Both the position numbers and the translations under genes were made by a program. Below are positions 7,763 through 17,556 of a stretch of DNA of 64,000 nt, in pieces. Source of the stretch: Duganella radicis (GTDB lineage Bacteria > Pseudomonadota > Gammaproteobacteria > Burkholderiales > Burkholderiaceae_D); contig NZ_WNKY01000006.1 of assembly GCF_009720825.1 (NCBI RefSeq), positions 1 through 64,000 on the forward strand, given 5' to 3'. Each line of letters opens with the position of its first letter. The first letter of the stretch is position 1. Below the pieces are notes generated by a model. It had not been told where the DNA came from. It was given only the letters and a program-made list of their open reading frames with translations, and did not search any database.

Positions 7763-10219
7763 ATGAACAAACCATTATCTGTGCTGCCCCTGAATTTAGG
7801 CCTGATGGCCGCCTCGCCGCAAGCCGGCGCCCAGGAGGGCGGCTATCGCCTGCCGCCCGCCGCCCTGCAAGCCATCGTCGACGCGCCGCGCGCGCCGGCC
7901 TTGAGCCTGAGCCCTCAACGTAACATCGTGGCGGTGGTGCAAACGCCGCCGCTGCCCGGCATCGCCGAAGTGGCGCAGCCGGAATTGAAGCTGGCCGGTT
8001 TGCGCATCAATCCGCGCACCTGCGCATCCTCGCGTTTTTCGTTCGGCACCGATCTGTCGCTGCTGGACGTGGGCACGCGCAAGGAGAGCCGCCTGCGCGG
8101 TTTGCCGCGCAACCTGCGGCTGGCGGACCTGAGCTGGTCGCCGGACCAGCGCTATCTCGCCTTCACGCATGTGGCGATGCAGGGCGACCGTGGCGCGGTG
8201 GAGCTGTGGGTGCTGGATATCGAAGAACGCAAGGCGCGCAGGCTGTCGCCGCAGCCTTTGTCGGCGGTGCTGACGCGCGGCTTCAACTGGCTGCCGGACA
8301 GCAGCGGGCTGCTGGTGCACTGGCGTCCGGCCGGCATCGGCAAGCCGCCGGTGTCCAACGGCATTCCCGCCGGGCCGATAGAGCAGGACAGTACCTCGGA
8401 CGGCCATGTGCGCCAGCTGCGCACCTATCAGGATCTGCTCAAGAACGAGGACGACGCGCGCCTGTTCGAGTACTACATCACGGTGCAGATGGCGGTTGTG
8501 GACTTGAACGGTAAGACGCGCCTGCTGGGCGCGCCGGGACAGTTCTCGCGCACCTCGATTGCGCCGGGCGGCGAGTATCTGCTCACGCAGAGCATCGCGC
8601 GGCCGTATTCCTACATCGTGCCGGCATCGAGCTTCGGCGAAAAGCTGGAAGTGCGCGACATGCACGGCGATGTGGTCCACACGGTGGCCAGCCTGCCGCT
8701 GGAGGAGGGCTTGCCGCCGGGGAATGACGCGGTGTCGGAAGGCGTGCGCCACGTGTCGTGGCGCGCCGATGCGCCGGCCTCGCTGGTGTGGGCCGAGGCG
8801 CAGGATGGCGGCGATCCCGCGCGCGAAGTCATTGATGGCATCCGCGATCTGGTGCTGCTCCATGCGGCGCCGTTCCGCGAGCCGCCGTTGGTGCTGGCGC
8901 GCCTGACCATGCGCTACGCCGGCATCGCCTGGGGACGCGACGATGTGGCGCTGATTAACGAGCGTTGGCACAAGACGCGCGATTACAAGCAGTGGATGAT
9001 CGCGCCGGGCCACCTTTCCACGCCGCCGGAGCTGATCATCGCCGGTTCGTACGAGGACCGCTACAACAGCCCCGGCTCGCCGGTGATGCGCGCCGACGCC
9101 AACGGCTTCCCGCGCCTGTTGATCGGTCCCGGCACCACGGTGCTGCTGGACGGCGCCGGCGCCACGCCGGAAGGCGACCGCCCGTTCATCGATCGTCTGA
9201 GCCTGACCACGCGCCAGAAGGAACGCCTGTTCCAGAGCGCCGCGCCGTATTTTGAAAACGTGGCGGCGGTGCTGAATGACGACGGCACGCTGCTGCTCAC
9301 CACGCGCGAATCGCCGACCGAGCGGCCGAATTATTATCTGCGTGATCTGACCAGGCCGGAAGGCGAGCAGCTGACGGCGCTGACCAATTATCCGCACCCC
9401 ACGCCGCAGCTGCGGGATGTGGTGAAGGAGCAGATCCGCTATCCGCGCAAGGATGGCGTGGAGCTGACCGCCACGCTGATGCTGCCGCCCGGTTACGACG
9501 CGGCGCGCGACGGTCCGTTGCCGATGCTGATGTGGGCCTATCCGCAGGAGTTCAAATCGGCCGGCGCGGCCAGCCAGACCACCGGTTCGCCGTACCGCTT
9601 CAATGCGGTCAGCTACTGGGGACCGGCGGTGTTCCTGGCGATGGGCTACGCGGTGCTGGACAATCCATCGTTCCCCATCGTCGGCACGGGCGATGAGGAG
9701 CCTAACGACACCTATCTGCCGCAGTTGGTGGCATCGGCCGAGGCGGCGGTGGAGGAGGTGGTGCGGCGCGGTGTGGCGCATCGTCATCGCATTGCGATTG
9801 GCGGGCATTCATATGGCGCGTTCATGACGGCCAATCTGCTGGCGCATACGCGCCTGTTCCGCGCCGGCATAGCGCGCAGCGGGGCGTATAACCGCACTCT
9901 GACGCCGTTCGGCTTCCAGTCCGAGGAGCGGCCCTACTGGCAGGCGCCGGAGGTGTATCAGGCCATGTCGCCGTTTAATAACGCCGACAAGATCAAGGAT
10001 GCGCTGTTGCTGATCCATGGCGCGGAAGACAGCAACTCCGGCACCTTCCCGTTGCAAAGCGAGCGCATGTTCCAGGCCATCAAAGGGCTGGGCGGCACGG
10101 CGCGGCTGGTGATGCTGCCGAACGAATCGCATGCCTACCGCGCGCGCGAATCGATCATGCAGATGCTGTACGAAACCAATGCCTGGCTGGAGAAATACGT
10201 GAAGCACGCAACGGCGTAG
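7763..10219 (+). CDS. Secreted prolyl-oligopeptidase family (S9) peptidase, glutamyl-endopeptidase-like
   Basis: 818 residues, preceded by AAAGGA seven bases before the ATG. The N terminus is a weak signal-type sequence (VLPLNLGLMAASPQAGAQ) suggesting export. Residues ~40-520 form a beta-propeller (repeats such as LSWSPDQRYLAFTHVAMQGD), and ~540-810 the alpha/beta-hydrolase domain. The catalytic serine lies in GGHSYGAFMTANLL at about 682, the aspartate in LLIHGAEDSNSGT near 757, and the histidine in NESHAYRARES near 790. The combination of the propeller and the NESHAY motif is typical of the S9 branch containing plant chloroplast glutamyl peptidase and bacterial acylaminoacyl-peptidase-like enzymes, which cleave short peptides. 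Substrate specificity cannot be read from the sequence. Confidence 0.88.
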   Translation: MNKPLSVLPLNLGLMAASPQAGAQEGGYRLPPAALQAIVDAPRAPALSLSPQRNIVAVVQTPPLPGIAEVAQPELKLAGLRINPRTCASSRFSFGTDLSLLDVGTRKESRLRGLPRNLRLADLSWSPDQRYLAFTHVAMQGDRGAVELWVLDIEERKARRLSPQPLSAVLTRGFNWLPDSSGLLVHWRPAGIGKPPVSNGIPAGPIEQDSTSDGHVRQLRTYQDLLKNEDDARLFEYYITVQMAVVDLNGKTRLLGAPGQFSRTSIAPGGEYLLTQSIARPYSYIVPASSFGEKLEVRDMHGDVVHTVASLPLEEGLPPGNDAVSEGVRHVSWRADAPASLVWAEAQDGGDPAREVIDGIRDLVLLHAAPFREPPLVLARLTMRYAGIAWGRDDVALINERWHKTRDYKQWMIAPGHLSTPPELIIAGSYEDRYNSPGSPVMRADANGFPRLLIGPGTTVLLDGAGATPEGDRPFIDRLSLTTRQKERLFQSAAPYFENVAAVLNDDGTLLLTTRESPTERPNYYLRDLTRPEGEQLTALTNYPHPTPQLRDVVKEQIRYPRKDGVELTATLMLPPGYDAARDGPLPMLMWAYPQEFKSAGAASQTTGSPYRFNAVSYWGPAVFLAMGYAVLDNPSFPIVGTGDEEPNDTYLPQLVASAEAAVEEVVRRGVAHRHRIAIGGHSYGAFMTANLLAHTRLFRAGIARSGAYNRTLTPFGFQSEERPYWQAPEVYQAMSPFNNADKIKDALLLIHGAEDSNSGTFPLQSERMFQAIKGLGGTARLVMLPNESHAYRARESIMQMLYETNAWLEKYVKHATA

Positions 10220-10254
10220 AATGGTGGCAGTGTTCCCCGCCAGGAGTGACGATC

Positions 10255-10371
10255 ATGAAATGCTTTCACCGCGCCCCCGATCCTGTAACGCCCGTGGACG
10301 ACCCTGCGCCGCCGAACGTACCGCACCCGGCGCCGCAGGATGATCCCATACCGGACCACAATCCTTCTTAA
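10255..10371 (+). CDS. Small proline-rich ORF (38 aa)
   Basis: A 38-codon ORF with a good ribosome binding site (AGGAG at 10242-10246, eight bases before the ATG) starts 35 bases after the S9 peptidase stop. The product begins MKCFHRAP and is then almost entirely Pro, Asp, His and Asn. Its stop overlaps the convergent tamB stop by four bases. The spacing, ribosome site and absence of low-frequency codons support expression, probably from the peptidase transcript. No family is recognised; the strong amino-acid bias could also arise by chance in GC-rich DNA. Confidence 0.45.
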   Translation: MKCFHRAPDPVTPVDDPAPPNVPHPAPQDDPIPDHNPS

Positions 10372-13300
10372 TCAAACGCCCAGGTGTAGAGCACGTCCAG
10401 CGCGTTGTTGGTGCCGGTCTGGAATTGCAGCGTGATGCGCGGGTTCAGCTTGTACTTGAGCTTGACCAGGCTGGTCGCCGTGCCCGCGCCCTGTTCAAAA
10501 CTCAGGTAGGCGCGTGACGACAGGCGCTTGCCGACTGTGACCACGGTGTTCTGCAACCCCGTCGCCGCGCCGGCGGTTGAGGTGCCGGCGGCCTGTCCCA
10601 CGCCCAGCTCATCCACGCCCAGGGCGCTGGCCAGCTTGCCCTGTCCGGCGCCGCCGAACAGCGCGCCGGCGGCGGTGCTGAGCAGGGCCATGTCGTTGCC
10701 TTGCGTGTTGTCGATGCCGTGGCCCAGCACCAGCCACGCCAGCTTGTCGCTGTCCGACACGGTGGGCGTGGAGACCAGCTTGGCCTGCGGCGCCAGCGCC
10801 GTGCCGCGCACTTCCACGCCGGCTTCCACATTGGTTTCGCTGAGCGCCTCGCCTTCCGGACGGCGGCGCACGGCGAGGATGTTGAGGCCCGGGTTATCAT
10901 ACGCGCCGGTGAAGTTGATCACGCCGCGGTCGATCACCAGTTTCTGGCCGTAGGCGGCGTAGGTGCCGTTCACCACGCGGATGCTGCCGTTGACGCGCGG
11001 CGGCCGGCGGTCGGCCACGCGGATGCGCACGGTGCCGGCCAGTTGCGCTTCCAGCCCCTTGCTTTTGAGCGTGAAGTCGTTGCCGAGGTCCGCTTCCACG
11101 TCGATATTCAGCGGCATCCCTTGCGGCGCTTTGGCCGGGGCTTTGCCTTTGCCGAGGATGACCACGTCGTCGCTCAGCGTGGGCGTGTCGGCGCCGGCCA
11201 GCTCGATGTTGGCGCGGTCGGCACGGAATTTGCCGTCCAGTTGGAAGTGTCTGGCGTCGCGCATCAGGCTGCTGGTGCCGCTGATGGTGAGGATGCGGTC
11301 GGGGCGCGACAGCACTTCCAGTTTGTCGGCGCTGAGTTTGAGCTGCATGGTCGCTTCGTTGCCGGCGTAGCGTATCCAGCCATCGGCCTGGGCGCGGCCC
11401 TGGGCGCCGTCGAAGGCCAGTTTTTGCAGTTGCAGCTGGTCGCCGGTGAGGTGGGCTTGCAGCTGGCCGTTGCGCAGTTTGATCCCTTGATCGAGCCAGT
11501 TGACGCTGAGTTTATCGCCAGTGATGTCGCCGCTCAGCTGTGGCGCGGCGATGGTGCCGCTGCCGCCGATGGCCATTTTCAGCGTGCCGTCGATTTCCAG
11601 GCCCGGTTGGCCCGCCAGTGGCGCCAGCCAGGCGAGCGAGCCCATGTTGGCGCTGCCGTTCAGGGTGAAGCTGCTGTCGTCGGCCAGGCGGCCGTTTTGC
11701 AGTTGGGCGCTGCCGTCCAGTTTCGCCTGGCCGGCGCGGGTGCCATCGACGTTGAGCTGAACGCGCAGCGTGTTGTCGGTGACGTCGGCGCGGGCGTCCA
11801 GTGTGCGCAGGCCGAGGGCTTGCGGCAGGTCGGCGCCGATGATGGTGAGGTCGCCCTGCTCGCGGTAGACGTGGACGCCGCCGGCCAGTGAGCGGGTGGC
11901 GGCTTGCAGATTGAGGCCCCAGTCGGCGCCGATGGTCATGGTGCTGCGGACGTTGTCGCGCCAGGCGCCGGAGAGCTGGGCCAGGTAGTTGACCGGCACG
12001 CCGGCGGCCTGGCCTTTGCTGCGCCAGGCGGCGCCGTTCTTTTCGAGGTAGTCGATGCGCACGGAGCCGGTGGGCAGGTTGATGGTGGCGGCGCCCAGCG
12101 CGATCTGCTCGGGCTTGAGCAGGCCGGCGACGCCGGTGTCTTCGGGGGCGGCCAGCTTCAGCGGCGCCGGCGCGGCGAGGGTCAGGGCGAAGCGGCCTTT
12201 GTTTTGCAGGGTATCGATGGCGCCGGCCCAGGTATCGTCGGCCCAGCTGCCTTTGACGCGCAACGCGGCGTCGAAGTCCGGATTGGCGGCGCTCAGCTGG
12301 ATGACGTGCGCCGAGCGCGTGCCGCTGGTTTGCAGCCGCACGCGGTCGAGCGAAATGGCTGGCGACACGTAGCGCGTGATGTCGATGTCGCTCACCAGCG
12401 GCACATCCGCCATCACCTCCGCGCCCGACATCCCGCCACGCGCCGCCGCCGCGTTGCCGCGTGCCGCGCCCACGCCGCCGCGTGCCGCGCTGGCTGTTGG
12501 GCTGCCGCCGGTTGTGCCGTTCGCCATGGCGATGGTGTTGCCCAGCGTCGCGCTGCCTTTGATGGTGCCGATTTCCTGCTGGCCGGGGGCGCGCAGGTTG
12601 CTGCCGTTGAGCGTGAGCGCGATCGCCGGCCGCGCGCTGGTGCCGGACACGGTGCCGCTGGCATGCAGCGCGCCGCCGAACTGCGGGCCGAGCGCACCCA
12701 GTTGTGGCGCGTCGAGCTTCCACTCCAGCTTATCGAGCGCGCTGCCAAAGCTGCCCTTGGCCGTCAGGCTGTTGGAGGCCAGATGCAGGTCCACGTCGGC
12801 ATTGCTGACGCTTCCCCTGGACGCCGTCAGCCTGGCATAGCCCGACAGCGGTGCGTTGGCGAACGTGGACGGCTGCAAGGTCAGGTTCACCCCCGCGCGC
12901 CAATCGCTGGCCAGCCGTGCATCGCCGCTGAAAGTGGCGTTGACGGCACCCGCCTGTGCCGCGCCAAACGACGCCGGGTTCAGACGCTGGATGCTGCCGT
13001 TCAGTTTCAGCTCCGGCGTGCCTTTGACCATCACCACATCGCCAGCGGCGTGGATCAGGCTATCCGACGGCCGCTTGGCGGAAGCGAGTCCCAGGCCGCG
13101 CGCGTCGGCTTCAAAGCTGCTGCGTGGCGCTTGCATGGTGCCGGTCACCACGCCGCTGGCCGCAATCGCGCCCAGTAAATCGCTGCTCACTGCAGACAGC
13201 TGGCGTGCATCGACCTTCCATCGCAATTGTTCGCCCGGTGCGCCGAAGCTGCCGCTGACGTCCGCCGTGTTCTGTGCCAACGACAGGTGCGCATCGACGC

Positions 13301-14927
13301 CGCTGATGTGGCGCGCGTCGGCGTTCAGCTTGCCGTTGCCGGTCAGCGCCTGGCCCATCAACTTGCTGGCCTTGATCTGGAAGCTCGCCGCCACTTGCCA
13401 CACCGGCGCCAGCGCGCCGCTGGCGCTGATGTCGGCATTGAGATCGGCGATCGGATAGCCGGGGCCGAGCGCGGAGGGATCGAAGTGGTCGGCGGTCAGC
13501 CTGGCGCTGAACGGCTGCTTGTCTTTCAGGCTGGCCTGCCCGGTGGCGCTGATGCTACCCTTCCTCGCTTGCAGGCGGGCCTGATGCAGTTGCAGCAGGG
13601 CGTCGGCCAGCGTGGCTTGCAGGTCGAGGCGCAGGCCTTTGTCGGCCAGCGTGGCTTGCAGCGATTGCTGTTTCGGCGTGCTGGTGAGCGTGATGTCGCC
13701 GGCGACGGCGGTTTTGTTGATGCTGGTGTGGAGGTTCTTCAGGTCGACGCGGTCGGTGTGCAGCTTGAAGGTGGCGGCATCGATGCCGGCTTCCGGACCG
13801 CTGCGCTGGACTTTGCCGCCGCCGGTGAATTTGCCGGCTGGGCCAAGGTCGAGCAGGACGTTGTCCAGCAAGGAGGTGGTAAGGGTGCCGTCCAGGCGTC
13901 CGCTGAAGGCTTGCAGCGGCAGGCCTTCCTGATCAAGCGGTGCGGCCTTGCCCTGGTTGAGCAGGGCGAATTGGCCGGAGAGCTTTTGATCCCTGGCGAT
14001 AGCGGCGGTGAGTTTAAGACTGAATTTCGCTTGCGGCCAGCTGGCATCGAAGCCGGCGGGATCGAGATCGCGGCCGGTCAGGTCGAGCGAGTGCAAAATG
14101 ATGGCGTCAAACGGCGCCAGCGCGACGACGGCCTCGCCGCTCGCGCCATTCGCCGCACCCTGCGCCTTCAGCGTCATCAGCGCCAGATCGCCGCCAACCT
14201 GCACCGCCAACCGCGCCGCGCCCACGCCGCCCGCCGCAGCCTCCGGGCGGGCCGTTGCGTTCGCGCCGCCGGCAGCCGCATCTCGTGGCGCTGCGCCGCT
14301 CGCCGCCGCGCCGTAGGTCAGCGTGGCCTTGCCTTGCAGCGCGAACGGTTTGACGCCGGCGATGGTGGCTTCGGCCTGGATGTCGCCAAACGCCGTATGG
14401 GCCGACGCCTGCTGCACGCGCCACGCGGTGCGGTCGCCATCGAGCTTGAAGCGCAGGCGTTCGATCACGTCGCTGCCGCTCTCGCTGCTCAAGGTCAGCT
14501 TGTCGAGCCGGCCGTCGGAGATGCTCAACCTGATCGGCGAGGCCAGCGACGCGGGCATCTTCGCCGGCTCGGACGGACCACTACTCTGCACGACCAGACT
14601 GCGCGCGTGCAGCTCACTAATCGTCAACCCTTCCGAAAAATACTGCAACGGCGACCAGTTGATATCAATCTGCTCCGCCGTCACCACCGTACCCTTATCG
14701 CGATACACCAGCTTATCGATGTGCATGCGGTGATACAGCGAGCCACTCACGCCAGTAACCGTAATCTGCCCGCCACTGGCATTGGCGATGCGCTGCACCA
14801 GTTGCTGCAAGGTCGACTCCCGGCCCAGCAGCCAGAAGGCGCCGAACAACAGCAGCGCAAACGCCGCCAGGCCGATCGCCACGCGACGCGGCCAACGCGC
14901 TTTCGGTTTTTGCTCTTGATCAGCCAT
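10368..14927 (-). CDS. tamB: Translocation and assembly module inner-membrane subunit TamB
   Basis: 1519 residues. A single N-terminal membrane anchor (AIGLAAFALLLFGAFWLLG, ~residues 16-34) is followed by a very long run of beta-strand-rich repeats and a C-terminal DUF490/TamB domain with AYGQKLVIDRGVINFTGAYD and the LGHGIDNTQGNDMALL region near the end. TamB spans the periplasm as a beta-taco tube and works with TamA in inserting outer-membrane proteins and in lipid transport. Its ATG shares one base with the tamA stop (TGATG), so the pair is coupled. Two Ala/Gly-rich low-complexity inserts, at about residues 205-245 and 800-840, share a GGVGAAR motif and are unusual. Identification is strong from the paired context and C-terminal domain. 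Confidence 0.92.
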   Translation of the reverse strand: MADQEQKPKARWPRRVAIGLAAFALLLFGAFWLLGRESTLQQLVQRIANASGGQITVTGVSGSLYHRMHIDKLVYRDKGTVVTAEQIDINWSPLQYFSEGLTISELHARSLVVQSSGPSEPAKMPASLASPIRLSISDGRLDKLTLSSESGSDVIERLRFKLDGDRTAWRVQQASAHTAFGDIQAEATIAGVKPFALQGKATLTYGAAASGAAPRDAAAGGANATARPEAAAGGVGAARLAVQVGGDLALMTLKAQGAANGASGEAVVALAPFDAIILHSLDLTGRDLDPAGFDASWPQAKFSLKLTAAIARDQKLSGQFALLNQGKAAPLDQEGLPLQAFSGRLDGTLTTSLLDNVLLDLGPAGKFTGGGKVQRSGPEAGIDAATFKLHTDRVDLKNLHTSINKTAVAGDITLTSTPKQQSLQATLADKGLRLDLQATLADALLQLHQARLQARKGSISATGQASLKDKQPFSARLTADHFDPSALGPGYPIADLNADISASGALAPVWQVAASFQIKASKLMGQALTGNGKLNADARHISGVDAHLSLAQNTADVSGSFGAPGEQLRWKVDARQLSAVSSDLLGAIAASGVVTGTMQAPRSSFEADARGLGLASAKRPSDSLIHAAGDVVMVKGTPELKLNGSIQRLNPASFGAAQAGAVNATFSGDARLASDWRAGVNLTLQPSTFANAPLSGYARLTASRGSVSNADVDLHLASNSLTAKGSFGSALDKLEWKLDAPQLGALGPQFGGALHASGTVSGTSARPAIALTLNGSNLRAPGQQEIGTIKGSATLGNTIAMANGTTGGSPTASAARGGVGAARGNAAAARGGMSGAEVMADVPLVSDIDITRYVSPAISLDRVRLQTSGTRSAHVIQLSAANPDFDAALRVKGSWADDTWAGAIDTLQNKGRFALTLAAPAPLKLAAPEDTGVAGLLKPEQIALGAATINLPTGSVRIDYLEKNGAAWRSKGQAAGVPVNYLAQLSGAWRDNVRSTMTIGADWGLNLQAATRSLAGGVHVYREQGDLTIIGADLPQALGLRTLDARADVTDNTLRVQLNVDGTRAGQAKLDGSAQLQNGRLADDSSFTLNGSANMGSLAWLAPLAGQPGLEIDGTLKMAIGGSGTIAAPQLSGDITGDKLSVNWLDQGIKLRNGQLQAHLTGDQLQLQKLAFDGAQGRAQADGWIRYAGNEATMQLKLSADKLEVLSRPDRILTISGTSSLMRDARHFQLDGKFRADRANIELAGADTPTLSDDVVILGKGKAPAKAPQGMPLNIDVEADLGNDFTLKSKGLEAQLAGTVRIRVADRRPPRVNGSIRVVNGTYAAYGQKLVIDRGVINFTGAYDNPGLNILAVRRRPEGEALSETNVEAGVEVRGTALAPQAKLVSTPTVSDSDKLAWLVLGHGIDNTQGNDMALLSTAAGALFGGAGQGKLASALGVDELGVGQAAGTSTAGAATGLQNTVVTVGKRLSSRAYLSFEQGAGTATSLVKLKYKLNPRITLQFQTGTNNALDVLYTWAFD

Positions 14928-16756
14928 CAGAAAGTGAACCCCAACGAGAAGTGCAAACGATACTTGTGCACCGCATGGCCATACGCCACGTCGACATTGA
15001 TCGGCCCCACAGGACTCTTCCAGCGCGCGCCGACGCCGTAGCCGGACTTCGGATGCAAGGCGCTCACCGTATCGCCGGCGTTACCCGCATCATAGAAAAC
15101 CGCCGCACCGTACTGCGGCTTGAACCAGTACTGATACTCCGCGCTGGCCGTGGCCAGATAACGGCCGCCGGTAATCGCACCATCCAATGGCACGCCGAGT
15201 TCCTGATACGCATACCCGCGCACCGACTGATCGCCGCCTGCGCGGAACAGATACACCGCCGGCACGCCGTTCTTGTCGCGCGAGGCCAGCGCACCGGCCT
15301 CGCCACGGAAGATGGCATTCGAACTGACACCCAGCGGCAGGTACGCCACGCCGCGCAGATAAGCGCGCACAAAGGCTTCGTCGGTCAGCACCGGCAGCAG
15401 CGCGCCGCCCAGCTGCGCGTTGAGCGCATAGCCCTTGGTCGGGAACAGCAGGTTATCCAGCTTGCGCCAGGTGACGCCATACGTCAGCGGCAAGCTCTTG
15501 CTCTGGCTGGACGGAATGCCGCCGATGGTCTTGGTCTCGGTCAGCAGCTCCAGTGTCAGCGAACGCTCCAGCAGCGGCGTGCCCCAGGTGCGCTTGCCGG
15601 CCACGCTGGCCACGCTGGTCACCTCGCCTGAAATATCGCTGCGCTCAAACGATGCGCCAATGCTGTCGTTATAGCCTTCCGGCGTGACCGGGAAATAGAA
15701 ATTGCTGCTGGCGGTCTGCTTCTTGGTCTCCAGCGTCAGCGCGCTTTTCATGCGCAGGCCGAACACTGACAAATCATCGTAAGTCAGCGAGGCGCGGTTG
15801 CCGGTGTTGGTCGAATAACCGATACCGGCGCTGACGTTCTTGCGCTTGTTCTCCACCACGCGCACCAGCAGCGGCAGGGGCGCCATCGGCGCGGCCGCGT
15901 TCTGCTCCGGCGTCATGGCGGCGGCGTCCAGCTGCTCGTTGAGGATCGCGCTCATGTCGGCGCTGACTTCCACGCTGGCGAAGTAACCGGTGTCCTGCAA
16001 GCGCGATTGATACGATTGCAGCGCCGCTTCGCTGTAATAGTCGCCGGGGTGGATCTGATTCAGGTTGCTGATCACCGAGGCGGGGTAGCGCTTCAAGCCC
16101 TCGATGCGCAGTTCGCCGAAGCGCATCTCCGGGCCGCTGTCGATCGCCACCCGCAGATTGGCCAGATGCGCCTCCGGGTCGACCGTGGCCTGGCTGTCCA
16201 CCAGCTGCGCGCGCGGATAGCGCGTCTGCACCACTGAACGCAGCGTCGCGCGCTTGGCCGCCTCCCAGTCGCCCTGCCTGAACACCGCGCCTTTTTTCAG
16301 CGGCCACGCGGCCTTCAGCGCTTGCTGGTCGGTGGCGGCGGCAGGGCCTTGCAGTTCCAGATCGACCTCGCCCACGCGCACCGGCTCGCCCGGCGTGACC
16401 TTGACCGTGACTAGCGGCGTGCCGGTCTCGCGGTCCAGCTGCGCGCTCACCTGCGGCGAGTAGTAGCCGTCGGTCGCCACCAGCGTGCGGATCTGCTCCG
16501 GCGCCACCCGCACCAGCCGTTGCAGCTGTTCGCGGTCCATGCGGTCATTGCCGCGAAAACGCATCAGGTCCAGGTTTTGTTCCAGCAGTTCGCGCACCTC
16601 GCCCGGCGCGTCGATACGGACTTCGTATTTCAGGCCGTCGGCCGCTTGTGCCACCGTGACCAGCATGGCCGCACCGAGGCAGGCAGCACCTTTTGTCACA
16701 ACTTGTGCCAAAATTCGTGGTCCTGTCCATTTTTTTGCAGGTGATGCCGGTAACAT
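14927..16756 (-). CDS. tamA: Translocation and assembly module outer-membrane subunit TamA
   Basis: 609 residues, an Omp85-superfamily protein. A hydrophobic signal stretch ends in LVTVAQAADG near residue 39. POTRA-type domains occupy roughly residues 40-290 (for example LRIEGLKRYPASVISNLNQI). The remaining ~310 residues are the 16-strand barrel: alternating aromatic strands, the RAGGDQSVRGYAYQELG region that contains the conserved RGY motif of the barrel lid loop, and a C-terminal strand ending FSLGFTF with terminal Phe. GGAG lies five bases before the ATG. It is immediately upstream of and coupled to tamB, forming the standard tamAB operon. TamA sits in the outer membrane and helps fold autotransporters and other barrels. 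Confidence 0.92.
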   Translation of the reverse strand: MLPASPAKKWTGPRILAQVVTKGAACLGAAMLVTVAQAADGLKYEVRIDAPGEVRELLEQNLDLMRFRGNDRMDREQLQRLVRVAPEQIRTLVATDGYYSPQVSAQLDRETGTPLVTVKVTPGEPVRVGEVDLELQGPAAATDQQALKAAWPLKKGAVFRQGDWEAAKRATLRSVVQTRYPRAQLVDSQATVDPEAHLANLRVAIDSGPEMRFGELRIEGLKRYPASVISNLNQIHPGDYYSEAALQSYQSRLQDTGYFASVEVSADMSAILNEQLDAAAMTPEQNAAAPMAPLPLLVRVVENKRKNVSAGIGYSTNTGNRASLTYDDLSVFGLRMKSALTLETKKQTASSNFYFPVTPEGYNDSIGASFERSDISGEVTSVASVAGKRTWGTPLLERSLTLELLTETKTIGGIPSSQSKSLPLTYGVTWRKLDNLLFPTKGYALNAQLGGALLPVLTDEAFVRAYLRGVAYLPLGVSSNAIFRGEAGALASRDKNGVPAVYLFRAGGDQSVRGYAYQELGVPLDGAITGGRYLATASAEYQYWFKPQYGAAVFYDAGNAGDTVSALHPKSGYGVGARWKSPVGPINVDVAYGHAVHKYRLHFSLGFTF

Positions 16757-16848
16757 GAGACTCCATCGGGTGTACGCTAGTGTGCATGTTACCGGATTGC
16801 CCAGAAAGATGGCGTACTAATAATATTGCTTCATCTGGAAAAAGAACT

Positions 16849-17556
16849 ATGCTGCCTACCGATTCCGCCCTGGTCCTGTTTAGCGGAGGCCAGGACTCCA
16901 CCACCTGCCTGGCCTGGGCGCTCAAGCATTACGCCCGGGTTGAAACCATCGGTTTCGACTACGGCCAGCGCCACGCCGTGGAGCTGACCGTGCGCCCGCA
17001 ACTGCTGCAAAGCCTGCGCGAACATTCCGCCGAGTGGGACGCCAGGCTGGGCGAAGACCACATGATCGACCTGTCGCTGATCTCGGCCATCTCGCAAACC
17101 GCGATGACCCATGACATCGCGATTGAAACCCAGGCCAACGGCCTGCCGAATACCTTCGTCCCCGGCCGCAACCTGCTGTTCATGACGGTGGCCGCCACCG
17201 TGGCCTACCGCCGCGGCCTGACGGTGCTGGTGGGCGGCATGTGCGAAACCGACTTCTCCGGCTATCCGGACTGCCGCGACGACACCATGAAGGCGCTGCA
17301 AGTGGCGCTCAACCTCGGCATGGACACCCGCATCAAGCTGGAAACGCCGCTGATGTGGCGCGATAAGAAACAGACCTGGGAGCTGGCGCAGGAGCTGGGC
17401 GGCCAGCGCCTGGTGGACCTGATCCGCGACGGCACCCACACCTGCTACCTCGGCGAGCGCGGCGCGCTGCACGACTGGGGCTACGGCTGCGGCACCTGCC
17501 CGGCCTGCGCGCTGCGTGCCCGCGGCTACCATCAGTTCGTGGGCACCGAGGTGTAA
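16849..17556 (+). CDS. queC: 7-cyano-7-deazaguanine synthase QueC
   Basis: I start at the ATG at 16849 ([19 protein letters not shown]), because the PP-loop SGGQDS then falls at residues ~12-17 as usual for QueC; an upstream in-frame ATG at 16780 would add an unrelated 23-residue tail. The ~235-residue length is normal. The C terminus has the zinc-binding cysteines in CYLGERG and [13 protein letters not shown]. QueC converts 7-carboxy-7-deazaguanine to preQ0 using ATP and ammonia in the cytoplasm, a step in queuosine synthesis. No other que gene is present in this window. The stop codon is followed without any gap by the start of a diguanylate cyclase. Confidence 0.95.
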   Translation: MLPTDSALVLFSGGQDSTTCLAWALKHYARVETIGFDYGQRHAVELTVRPQLLQSLREHSAEWDARLGEDHMIDLSLISAISQTAMTHDIAIETQANGLPNTFVPGRNLLFMTVAATVAYRRGLTVLVGGMCETDFSGYPDCRDDTMKALQVALNLGMDTRIKLETPLMWRDKKQTWELAQELGGQRLVDLIRDGTHTCYLGERGALHDWGYGCGTCPACALRARGYHQFVGTEV

